DNA of 40,852 nt. It comes from Marinibactrum halimedae (GTDB taxonomy: Bacteria; Pseudomonadota; Gammaproteobacteria; Pseudomonadales; Cellvibrionaceae). Shown here in pieces: positions 1 through 7,127 of this stretch; within the stretch, counting starts at the first letter, position 1; each line of letters starts with the position of its first letter. The notes below the pieces were generated by a model, which saw nothing but the letters and a program-made list of their open reading frames with translations, had not been told where the DNA came from and did no database searches. Location of the stretch: NCBI RefSeq assembly GCF_021234875.1, contig NZ_JAJQVM010000040.1, positions 1 through 40,852 on the forward strand. The letters are read 5' to 3'. A program made the position numbers and the translations under genes.

Positions 1-417
1 TTCGGCAAAAGGAAGCCAAGCCGATTGTGGACAAATTAAAAGAATGGCTGGATAAAAGCCTGCAAACCGTGGCGCCGAAAACCAAGTTGGGTGTAGCACT
101 GGTGTACCTAAATAACCAGTGGGATCGATTAATCGGCTATCTGGAGGATGGGCGCTACCCGATCGATAATAATGCAGCAGAGCGCGCAATCCGTCCATTC
201 ACGATTGGGCGTAAAAATTGGATGTTCAGCAAAAGTCAGGCGGGAGCGAAAGCCAGTGCCAATTTGTACAGTTTAATCGAAACAGCCAAGGCCAATGGGC
301 TCAACCCTTACGAATATTTGCAGAACATTTTTAAAGAACTGCCCAATGTCAATGATGTTGAACAGGTGGAGGCTTTGTTGCCTTGGAATATCAAGGTGTA
401 ATTGGTTTGGCGTTTAC
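1..417 (+). mobile_element. Right end of an IS66-family insertion sequence (left part outside window)
   Basis: The window opens inside an IS66-type transposase reading frame, and 16 bases after its stop codon comes GCGTTTAC (410-417). This resembles the CGCTTAC-type right terminal inverted repeat of IS66 elements. From base 418 the sequence continues directly in frame with an FAH-family protein, which supports 417 as the element boundary. IS66 elements normally make 8-bp target duplications; if so, the copy here would be about 418-425. The left end is not in the window, so neither the inverted repeat pair nor the duplication can be verified. Confidence 0.7.
3..401 (+). CDS. IS66-family transposase, C-terminal part (5' truncated by window edge)
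   Basis: The frame is open from base 3 and ends at TAA 399-401, giving about 132 residues of the C-terminal end of an IS66 TnpC-type transposase. The recognisable part is the DDE catalytic core end: YPIDNNAAERAIRPFTIGRK, which carries the conserved catalytic glutamate in NNAAERAIRP. It is followed by the small IS66 C-terminal domain (GLNPYEYLQNIF, then a terminal LLPWN motif). The protein would cut and join the ends of its element, together with the accessory TnpA/TnpB proteins usually encoded upstream. The GTG at 27 is only an internal valine codon. The remaining part is intact, with no frameshift, so the copy may be functional. Family assignment is confident; the subgroup is not determined. 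Confidence 0.9.
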   Translation, partial: RQKEAKPIVDKLKEWLDKSLQTVAPKTKLGVALVYLNNQWDRLIGYLEDGRYPIDNNAAERAIRPFTIGRKNWMFSKSQAGAKASANLYSLIETAKANGLNPYEYLQNIFKELPNVNDVEQVEALLPWNIKV

Positions 418-1158
418 GAATATCAACCTTTTATGTTTTTAAAGGCGGTTACACCCACCAGAGAGCACCCCATTGCCTTTGATGAAAATCGACTCTTAGA
501 TTATGAAGTTGAGCTTTGTGCCAAACCAATTCATCCAGTAAACCTTAAATCAGTAAAACATGCTCAATTTGCCTTTTTTCTATGCGGAGATTTTACCGAT
601 AGAGCTGCGTTAATGCGCAATGTTGATCCGAGCAACTTACAGAGTGGAAAAGGGTTCAGTAAAGCAAAAAGCCTTCCCGGTTATTTTCCAACTGGCCCCT
701 ATTTAGTCATTCCAAAAAATCAAGAAATGTTTTTAAACCACGTATCACTATCGCTTACCTACAATGGGCAACAAATGCAAATAGCATCAACTAAAGACTT
801 AATATGGCGCTTACCTAAAATTCTGTCGCATCTACTGAGCTTAACCGAAAGCAATCAACCCACCTACAGTGAAATTAAGACTTGGCTTCCTTCTCGAGGG
901 TTAGATAATGAAATAAGTTTTCTAACTGGCACCCCAGACGGGGTATTAATGCGACCTCCCAACCTTTGGTATAAAGTCAAAATGGCAATATGGTACTTCG
1001 TTAGCTTTCATTTTCTTACCAATGATGACTCAATTCGACAGTATGTATTAGAAAACTACCTTGCCAAACAGTTTGAAAATAAACATTACTTACAATCTGG
1101 GGATAATATTGTGCTTTCTGCCCGTTGGTTGGGGTTGATTCATGTGCACATTCAATAA
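418..1158 (+). pseudogene. Fumarylacetoacetate hydrolase (FAH) family protein, 5' end lost to IS66 insertion
   Basis: Reading from 418, directly after the IS end, the frame gives 246 residues beginning EYQPFMFLKAVTP, which corresponds to the second beta segment of FAH-fold enzymes. LLDYEVELC carries the ExE metal-binding pair, GDFTDR matches the position of the conserved Asp-containing loop, and GKGFSKAKSLPGYFPTGPYL matches the K..D.F.P.GP region. FLTGTPDGV is the family's late TGTP-G-V signature. About 50 extra residues lie between that signature and the final QSGDNIVLSARWLGLI strand, an uncommon insert. FAH enzymes hydrolyse or decarboxylate acylpyruvate-like substrates using a divalent metal. 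The N-terminal part and native start are missing, so the gene is almost certainly inactive; an upstream ATG inside the IS (295) gives only a chance fusion in the wrong transposase frame. The substrate is unknown. Confidence 0.75.
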
Positions 1159-1264
1159 TACCCAATCAGCCTTACTCCTGTTTAACTTACGACTTGTGAT
1201 CTGACTTCGCCAACCTATCGTAACGTGTGACTTAAAACCAAGAAAGGCTAGACGTAGAACGATC

Positions 1265-2044
1265 ATGACATTTTCTGCCTTAATTATCGGTGCAAACAGC
1301 GCCATTGCTAAAGCGTTGATCAATCAACTGTTACAAGGAAATCAACCTTTAACGGAAGATTCGACGGGCAGGCATATTACAGAAATCATTAGTATTTCTC
1401 GAACGGACAATGAACCGCTATTGCACTCGCCCGTTATTCATCGAAGATTACAGGTTCAAGATTATTCAGAAGCCTCCATTACTGAAGTGATAAATCAGAT
1501 CAACACAGAGTCAACGTGTTTACGTATGGTGTTTATCTGTAACGGTATTTTGCACGATGGTAATTTGCAGCCAGAAAAAAATATCGGGCAGCTTTCAGAA
1601 TTCGCACTGCAACGGGTTTTTACGGTGAATACCGTGACGCCTACGTTATGGCTAAAACATCTCTTTCCCGTATTTGATCGTCAGAAAAAACAACATGGCA
1701 ATACACCCTGCCATGTTGTGGTGTTTAGTGCTCGTATTGGCAGCATAGGTGATAATGAATTGGGCGGTTGGTACAGCTACAGAGCGTCTAAAGCCGCATT
1801 GAATATGGTGTTAAAAACCATGGCGATAGAATTTCGCCGACGAATTCCCAATGTAAAACTTATCGCCTTTCACCCTGGCACCACTGACACACCATTATCT
1901 AAACCATTTCAAAAATCTGTTTCAAAGGAGAAGCTATTTTCACCGGAGTTTGTGGCAACACAGCTTCTGAAGATTATTGACGAGACGCCAGTGGATGGAG
2001 AGTTGTCCTACCTTGACTGGGATAATAAGCCGATTATTTGGTAA
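1265..2044 (+). CDS. Short-chain dehydrogenase/reductase (SDR) family oxidoreductase
   Basis: A 259-residue classical-size SDR. The N-terminal Rossmann motif is the degenerate form IIGANSAIAKAL (residues 7-18). A structural NG pair is seen in ICNGILHDG, the catalytic serine in VVFSARIGS, and the catalytic YxxxK is Y172-K176 in YSYRASKAALN. HPGTTDTPLSKPF near residue 203 is the usual PG..T motif after the last nucleotide-binding strand. It resembles the CsgA/C-factor-like short SDRs common in marine gammaproteobacteria; the substrate cannot be told from sequence. It starts at ATG 1265 with only a weak purine stretch (AAAGG) far upstream. It follows the truncated FAH gene by 106 bp on the same strand and may once have shared its transcript, in which case the IS could be polar on it. 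Confidence 0.85.
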   Translation: MTFSALIIGANSAIAKALINQLLQGNQPLTEDSTGRHITEIISISRTDNEPLLHSPVIHRRLQVQDYSEASITEVINQINTESTCLRMVFICNGILHDGNLQPEKNIGQLSEFALQRVFTVNTVTPTLWLKHLFPVFDRQKKQHGNTPCHVVVFSARIGSIGDNELGGWYSYRASKAALNMVLKTMAIEFRRRIPNVKLIAFHPGTTDTPLSKPFQKSVSKEKLFSPEFVATQLLKIIDETPVDGELSYLDWDNKPIIW

Positions 2045-2113
2045 ACAACGGCTTATGGGCATCAAAAAAAATTTCAGAATTCAATATCCCTTGATAAATT
2101 TAATGAATCATTA

Positions 2114-3466
2114 TTACACTATTTCATCAAGACAAATTTTCTGAACTTCTCGATACATTTCGTTTTTATAATTTGCAGGAACACATTGCCAAGCTGAACA
2201 TCTTAAACTCTTAGGAATAGTCTCTACCATTTCAATTGCCTGGTCGAATAATTCTTTATTAAGATATACCGCTAATAAAAGGCCATAGCATTCGGCGAGG
2301 GGGTTGATATTTCCAAAAAGTCCGAGGCCATACCCCATTCCCATTAAACCTATACTACCCACACGACAATCGTCACCAAGCTTCTCTATTAACCATTTTG
2401 AATGAGCCTCACAGGCACTCCAATTTTTTTCTCTGTAGGCCAACCTCATGGAAATAAAGCGTAAACCCAAATCATCAAATTCAAATCTTTTCCACTCTCT
2501 TAAGGTATTTTTTGCAGCCAACAATCGGCCAGACTTTTCTAAATTATGTGTTATGACAGAATAAAGTAAAGAAAGGGTGTCTGTATTTTCTTTTTTCAAG
2601 TCTTTTCGAATTGCTATTTTTTTAAGTATTTTTGGCCAATATATATCCCACTGTGGATAATCAAGCCATGGTGTAATGACATTTTTATGCTTTAGCAATT
2701 CGATACAGTTTTCAACGTTATTATAGGCAAAAATCTTATTATTGATACATGCTTTCAATAAAGTTACCCCAAAACCTGGATGTGATTCTATTATTTGCTT
2801 ACACCCCATCAATGCCGCTTCTGACACCTGCGCATTCGATTTTGGAGAAGATTCGAAAGGAGAAATCACGATGCTTGCTTTTTTCATTAAACCTAATTTA
2901 CTAGGTCTTGTTACCGGACCGTTAGCCCAACCCTCTCCATAACAGGCTATATTGAATCCTTTTTTTGCAATTTCTTGCGCAAAAGCTTCTTGGCTATCTG
3001 AACACCTACCGAGTAATAGCACCTCATGTTGAGGGGCTAACTCATCAACCATTTTCACAGATCTTTTTGTTGTCAACCAAGGTACGATATACGTGCACTC
3101 ACTTTTTTTACCAGCACCTTCAACAACCATCAAAAAATCGTAACTCTCTTCTGCCAATTCATTTCTTATTTTTTCTTGATTTTCAATAACGTATCCAACA
3201 AGTCGTGTACCTCCGCCACGAATGCAAAGTTTCGTTTTTTTCTCCAGAAAATCCAGTGGTGGCATACAAAAAAATATTTGTGGCTGAATCTCTTCCACAA
3301 TTTTTACAATCCATTGATTAAAAGCACTTTCCCCAAAACAATGTACAGCTTCAAAAGTTGGGATGATAAAAACATCCCAACCAAGCCGCCTCAATACTGG
3401 AGAAATTAAATGAGGAAAAGGGCCATTAGGATCTATAGACTCTTGTACTATTGCTGTATATTTCAT
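2114..3466 (-). CDS. Putative CgeB-like glycosyltransferase with helical C-terminal extension
   Basis: A 450-residue protein. Residues about 1-140 form an alternating beta/alpha region (LGWDVFIIPTFEAV, IFFCMPPLDF) like the first domain of a GT-B fold. Residues about 140-260 contain CYGEGW, then KKASIVISPFESSPKSNAQV and SEAALMGCKQII. This order (GxGW, then hxhSPF.., then EAxxxG) is that of the second nucleotide-sugar-binding domain in CgeB/DUF3880-like glycosyltransferases. Residues about 290-450 are helix-rich with a TPR-like look (NTLREWKRFEF, AIEMVETIPKSLR). No signal peptide or membrane segment is seen, so it is probably cytoplasmic. Base composition is more AT-rich than the housekeeping genes, suggesting accessory DNA. 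It lies 91 bp downstream of the unknown gene at 3558-5045 on the same strand and may be co-transcribed. Donor and acceptor are unknown; the glycosyltransferase call is an inference from motif order. Confidence 0.5.
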   Translation of the reverse strand: MKYTAIVQESIDPNGPFPHLISPVLRRLGWDVFIIPTFEAVHCFGESAFNQWIVKIVEEIQPQIFFCMPPLDFLEKKTKLCIRGGGTRLVGYVIENQEKIRNELAEESYDFLMVVEGAGKKSECTYIVPWLTTKRSVKMVDELAPQHEVLLLGRCSDSQEAFAQEIAKKGFNIACYGEGWANGPVTRPSKLGLMKKASIVISPFESSPKSNAQVSEAALMGCKQIIESHPGFGVTLLKACINNKIFAYNNVENCIELLKHKNVITPWLDYPQWDIYWPKILKKIAIRKDLKKENTDTLSLLYSVITHNLEKSGRLLAAKNTLREWKRFEFDDLGLRFISMRLAYREKNWSACEAHSKWLIEKLGDDCRVGSIGLMGMGYGLGLFGNINPLAECYGLLLAVYLNKELFDQAIEMVETIPKSLRCSAWQCVPANYKNEMYREVQKICLDEIV

Positions 3467-3557
3467 CGTAAAGTCAAGGAAGATGCAATTTATTGCCTCT
3501 TTAAGTGATACTCTTCAGTGTTGAATCCGACATACTTAAAACTATCGTTATCTGTTA

Positions 3558-5045
3558 TTAGTTACCAGAATCACCTCCACCGGTGTTTTCTTTAGGCTCT
3601 TCTGGTGTTGAATCATCTCCTGCTGAAGTAACGTATTTGCCTGGGAAATATTTTGCGACCCACATTTGAGCAAGCTGAGAGGCGGTAATAGGTTTTAAAT
3701 AAAAATTAATCGGAACCCCAACATTTCCTGCTATAGCCTTGTTTACAAAATCTGTAAAAGCTGTCATTAATGAATTGATATCCAGCATTTTATTTGAACC
3801 ATCCTGATGTTCACTCACGGAGGACATGACACTCTTAATCTTTGCCGCTTCGATAGACATCATTTGCCCACCTGTTCTGGCATTTTGCGCTGCAGAAGTA
3901 ACACTTGCTTGTTCAGACGCAGTTGCGTTTTGCAAGTCGGCCAATTTTCCCATCATTTCGGCAGGATCAAATTGAGAAAACTGCTTAACGGCAAGCTGGA
4001 CATCATTTGCCTCAATCGTTGGAATGATACCCATTGTCACTAAACTGACATGAGAAGATATTTGCTGACTACTTAAAAGTCGTTTTGCACTGTTAGAAAA
4101 AGAACTTGATACGCCAAATCCACCCTCAAAACTCGAAAACCAACTTCCTACTTCCATTTGTGCTTGGAGACTTGCGGCGGCTGAATACATAGCTTGAGAG
4201 GACTGTGTTTTCGATTCCTTCAATACATGAACCATGCCAACAAAACTTGAGCCAAAGGTAGCTCCAGACAGTAAATTAAAAAACTTTTCCTTCTGCGTTT
4301 GTTGTTCTTCAGCTATTTTTGCAATCGAAGCAGGATCATTGGTTTTTATCATATCATCAGGAAATAATTCATTCCAAGCGCGTATACCTTTATCTACATC
4401 GATAAAAAAAGGGGCAAAGATATCCGCCATTTTATGAGTACAATTTGCTGTAATCACTAAAGTACCTTGTATACCGTGCTGCTCCCTTTGATGATTCACT
4501 TGGGACATTGTTGATGCTGTCGCCTCAGCACTCCGTTTATTCCCCAAAAATGAGGTCGACGCTGACACAAAAGACTTTAAAGATGACATTGCAGAATCTG
4601 AAGACTGCCCAGTTTCATCGAATGAAAAATACTGCGCATCCATTGTGAGTGAATCTGATGACAAAGGTAATTGTTTAATTTGACTGCGATTGTAATCGAT
4701 AGGACTCTCAATATTATGGGAAACTTGAGGAATATTGGCCTTCTCTTTGGCTATCTCAGGCATGTTTTTAACACACACCTTAGCGTATTCAGACGCAGCC
4801 GTGCCTATACTTTTGCTTACATCATCCATCGATTTGGAAACTTCTGTGGTATCCACTTGTAAGTTAACCAACTCCTGCATGGTCATCTTTAGTTTTCGTT
4901 TTAACATAATGGATGAATTCAAGAGATCAAGCGCATTATCAATAGGTGTCTGAAGCGTTGATATTTTATCCAATACCGTTAAATGATCTTCTGGAACAAT
5001 ATTGCCGAGTGTGAGTGATGGGTCAAACGGAATAGACGTACTCAT
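3558..5045 (-). CDS. Uncharacterised 495-residue protein, Ser/Ala/Gln-rich
   Basis: I do not recognise this family. The start was set at ATG 5045 because GGAG lies seven bases upstream; a longer form from 5069 has no such site. No signal peptide or clear transmembrane helix is visible. Residues about 25-110 look like amphipathic helices (TPIDNALDLLNSSIMLKRKL, TTEVSKSMDDVSKSIG). The middle is rich in Ser, Ala and Gln with beta-alternating segments (VGSWFSSFEGGFGVSSSFSN, SHVSLVTMGIIPTIEANDV). The end carries the distinctive GVPINFYLKPITASQLAQM and WVAKYFPGKY before a low-complexity acidic Gly/Glu tail. The gene is AT-rich and preceded by about 310 bp of very AT-rich DNA with phased inverted half-sites (5151-5180). 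Its minus-strand neighbour is a putative glycosyltransferase. A secreted or pore-forming role is conceivable from the serine-rich beta segments but is not supported by any motif I can name. Confidence 0.75.
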   Translation of the reverse strand: MSTSIPFDPSLTLGNIVPEDHLTVLDKISTLQTPIDNALDLLNSSIMLKRKLKMTMQELVNLQVDTTEVSKSMDDVSKSIGTAASEYAKVCVKNMPEIAKEKANIPQVSHNIESPIDYNRSQIKQLPLSSDSLTMDAQYFSFDETGQSSDSAMSSLKSFVSASTSFLGNKRSAEATASTMSQVNHQREQHGIQGTLVITANCTHKMADIFAPFFIDVDKGIRAWNELFPDDMIKTNDPASIAKIAEEQQTQKEKFFNLLSGATFGSSFVGMVHVLKESKTQSSQAMYSAAASLQAQMEVGSWFSSFEGGFGVSSSFSNSAKRLLSSQQISSHVSLVTMGIIPTIEANDVQLAVKQFSQFDPAEMMGKLADLQNATASEQASVTSAAQNARTGGQMMSIEAAKIKSVMSSVSEHQDGSNKMLDINSLMTAFTDFVNKAIAGNVGVPINFYLKPITASQLAQMWVAKYFPGKYVTSAGDDSTPEEPKENTGGGDSGN

Positions 5046-5362
5046 TTTACATCTCCAATTTTTTATCATACTTTTTCAGTATGGTTTAATTACTTTTAAA
5101 TCCTTTAATACATCTGTAGATAAGAAATTTTTGAACATAATAATTAAAAAATTACCAAAAATGGTAATAAAATTATTACCGAATAAACAAAAACTTCTAA
5201 CCATCATTACATCACAAAAAAATTCATTTACAACTCAACATAAAAAAAAGTTAAGAACTTAATGTAAAGGGAGGTTCTTCTGGTTATTTTGATTTGCAAT
5301 GGGATTCAAAAAACACCACAACCTATTAATAGTATTTAACAAACGTCATTGATAACTTGCAC
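5046..5362. other. AT-rich intergenic region upstream of the 495-residue gene
   Basis: 317 bp without a credible gene. It is the presumed promoter region of the minus-strand gene ending at 3558, and also holds the 3' flank of the hydrolase gene. The notable content is the half-site cluster at 5151-5180 and very high A+T. No intrinsic terminator was recognised for the hydrolase. Confidence 0.6.
5151..5180. promoter_or_regulatory. Operator-like cluster of alternating half-sites with 12-bp period
   Basis: ATTACC (5151-5156), its complement GGTAAT (5163-5168) and ATTACC (5175-5180) alternate in orientation with starts exactly 12 bp apart. They form two overlapping palindromes, ATTACCA-N4-TGGTAAT and GGTAATAA-AA-TTATTACC. 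The cluster lies about 105 bp upstream of the ATG at 5045. This geometry suits two regulator dimers or a cooperative repressor. No binding protein can be named. Confidence 0.4.
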
Positions 5363-6847
5363 TCAAGTTTTATTTCCAAAATCAGGCAACTGAACAATAA
5401 TCGATTTTTTGATGATTGACTGCCCTTTTAAAAATTTCTCCATTATATTCCCTACCTCTGGTGAAGACATAAAAAGATTATGCCCTGCATTCACCACAGT
5501 CACAGCGGTTATATTTTTTAGGCCCGTTACTGCTTCGCGCTGACTTTCTATGTAGGTACGGCCATCCAATGTTCCACTTAATAATAACACTGGTATCGAG
5601 GATTGCGGTGGCTGCCTGAATTCATCTCCTAAATCCAATTCAGGTAACACATCGGTATAGTGAAACGAGAAGTTTAGGTAGCTGCCCAATAAAGCGGTTT
5701 TGGCTTGTTCTTCAATTTTGGTTCGTCGTTGTTGGCTCATTCCAGAAGCAATATCCATCGCAGTGGGCATGGCTCTCAATTGAATCGGCCTAGATGGAGC
5801 TAAATATCGTGCCATCTGTTGTTGTAATAATGGAACGTCGCCTTGGTCAACCGCAAGATAGAGCTGTAATAGCCTTTTTGTCCAAATTGGGTCGCTGATC
5901 ATTCTTGAAGCAAATTGCTGCATCGTTCGACGCTGAAGAATGAATTCAAAAGGTGGCTTGTCTTTCGGGGAAAGCGTTAATGTCAGGGGTGACATTTCCA
6001 AACGTTGATGAACCCGTTGTATTAATTGAAAAATATCTGGGTACTGCTGTTTGGCCAATGGCTCATTGTGAATCGCCGTTTGCAGCCGCTTGAAGTAGGC
6101 ATCTGTTCTTTGGGGCAGTTTTATCGTTTGTTGTAAACCCTCAACACTAGCAATAATGACCTTATCGATTCGATCGTCCATTTTTTTTATTGCAGCTAAG
6201 GCCAAGTGACTGCCGTAAGAGATACCCCATAAGGTGATTTTTTCTGCGTTTAAATGCTTTCTCAGTGCCTCTAAATCTGCCACGCTTTCCAACGTGTTAT
6301 ACCCCTTAAGATCCACTTTCTGTTCACCCCAAAATCGCACACATTCCTTTAAGGCTTTCTGGTGTCGCTCAATATAATCTTTATCGTCCATTATTTGGTC
6401 TGAGGGAAGCGGTTGTTTTGAACGGCAAGCGGGTGTTACATCAGACAACCCCGTCCCACGCTGATCCAACGCGATCACATCACCATATTTTCGGAGCTGC
6501 ATAAATAAAGGAAACCGACGCCCCTTTGCGGTGTTGATTCCTGATCCGCCTGGTCCACCGGCCAAATAAACAATTGGTGAGCCAGGATTCTTGGTGGTAG
6601 CGGGAAAGCGAACGTAATGCAGTGGGATCATTGGGCTACCTCGCCGCTGCCGGTTTTCGGGTACCTGAATCACCCCCTTTAGCGCTTCTACACTCTCCCC
6701 ATTTTGTGGGGTAAATGTCATACCACTCTCATTCTCATAACGGTGCGATTCGCCACCAAAAGCCAACACGGTACTCATACACAACACACCACTTACCAAA
6801 ACACGAAGCCTTGCCAACACCCTATTGTTTTTCTTCGTAAACATCAT
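5363..6847 (-). CDS. Secreted alpha/beta hydrolase, peptidase S33 / TAP-like family
   Basis: A 494-residue protein with an N-terminal export signal (basic start, then a hydrophobic stretch around VLVSGVLCMSTVLAF). The fold is clear: PIVYLAGGPGGSG is the oxyanion HGGPG-type loop of S33 peptidases (here AGGPGG), and ALDQRGTGLSD is the DxRGxGxS motif. The nucleophile elbow is LWGISYGSH (GxSxG), and the TAP-like C-terminal end gives the acid in LSGTLDGRTY and the histidine in VNAGHNLFMSS. Family members are proline iminopeptidase-like or release short peptides and esters; the substrate here is unknown. Two adjacent ATG codons (6847, 6844) follow purine-rich GAGGAAGTGAGGA. The gene is divergent from the membrane LytTR regulator at 7128, and the 280-bp gap holds four phased repeats, so control by that regulator is likely but inferred. 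Confidence 0.85.
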   Translation of the reverse strand: MMFTKKNNRVLARLRVLVSGVLCMSTVLAFGGESHRYENESGMTFTPQNGESVEALKGVIQVPENRQRRGSPMIPLHYVRFPATTKNPGSPIVYLAGGPGGSGINTAKGRRFPLFMQLRKYGDVIALDQRGTGLSDVTPACRSKQPLPSDQIMDDKDYIERHQKALKECVRFWGEQKVDLKGYNTLESVADLEALRKHLNAEKITLWGISYGSHLALAAIKKMDDRIDKVIIASVEGLQQTIKLPQRTDAYFKRLQTAIHNEPLAKQQYPDIFQLIQRVHQRLEMSPLTLTLSPKDKPPFEFILQRRTMQQFASRMISDPIWTKRLLQLYLAVDQGDVPLLQQQMARYLAPSRPIQLRAMPTAMDIASGMSQQRRTKIEEQAKTALLGSYLNFSFHYTDVLPELDLGDEFRQPPQSSIPVLLLSGTLDGRTYIESQREAVTGLKNITAVTVVNAGHNLFMSSPEVGNIMEKFLKGQSIIKKSIIVQLPDFGNKT

Positions 6848-6940
6848 TCCTCACTTCCTCTCAAAAAATACTTTAATCAACATAAACTTTGCTCATCGGC
6901 ATGTTCACTATTCCATAACGGGTGTTTTCTAACTGTTAGC

Positions 6941-7033
6941 TTTCGGTCACAAGGGTAAAATTTTCGGTAAGAGGCAGAGCCCCACTCCACGAATATCAAC
7001 AGTTTCCGGTCAACGGTTACGTTTTTTCGGTGA
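6941..7033. promoter_or_regulatory. Phased direct repeats, candidate LytTR operator
   Basis: Four copies of a TTTYCGGTnA-like element in the same orientation lie between divergent genes. CGGT starts at 6944, 6965, 7007 and 7028, so the spacings are 21, 42 and 21 bp. Copies three and four also share the following AA-GGT. LytTR-domain regulators such as AgrA and ComE bind pairs of about 9-bp direct repeats separated by about 12 bp, that is a 21-bp period. The downstream gene encodes a LytTR protein, so autoregulation and control of the hydrolase is the natural reading. The repeat sequence itself only loosely matches the published LytTR consensus. Confidence 0.55.
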
Positions 7034-7127
7034 ATGGTCGATACCGATTTCTTGGCATGACCGACTCCCAACCGGCACAATACCGTGATCGTTTGAATGG
7101 CTTTTTTTAAGAGGGTATTGCTGAACA

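Noticed and set aside
295-1158. A single 287-codon ORF starting inside the transposase region
   Set aside because: The first 41 codons are out of frame with the transposase and are a chance run-in; only the part from 418 resembles a protein family (FAH).
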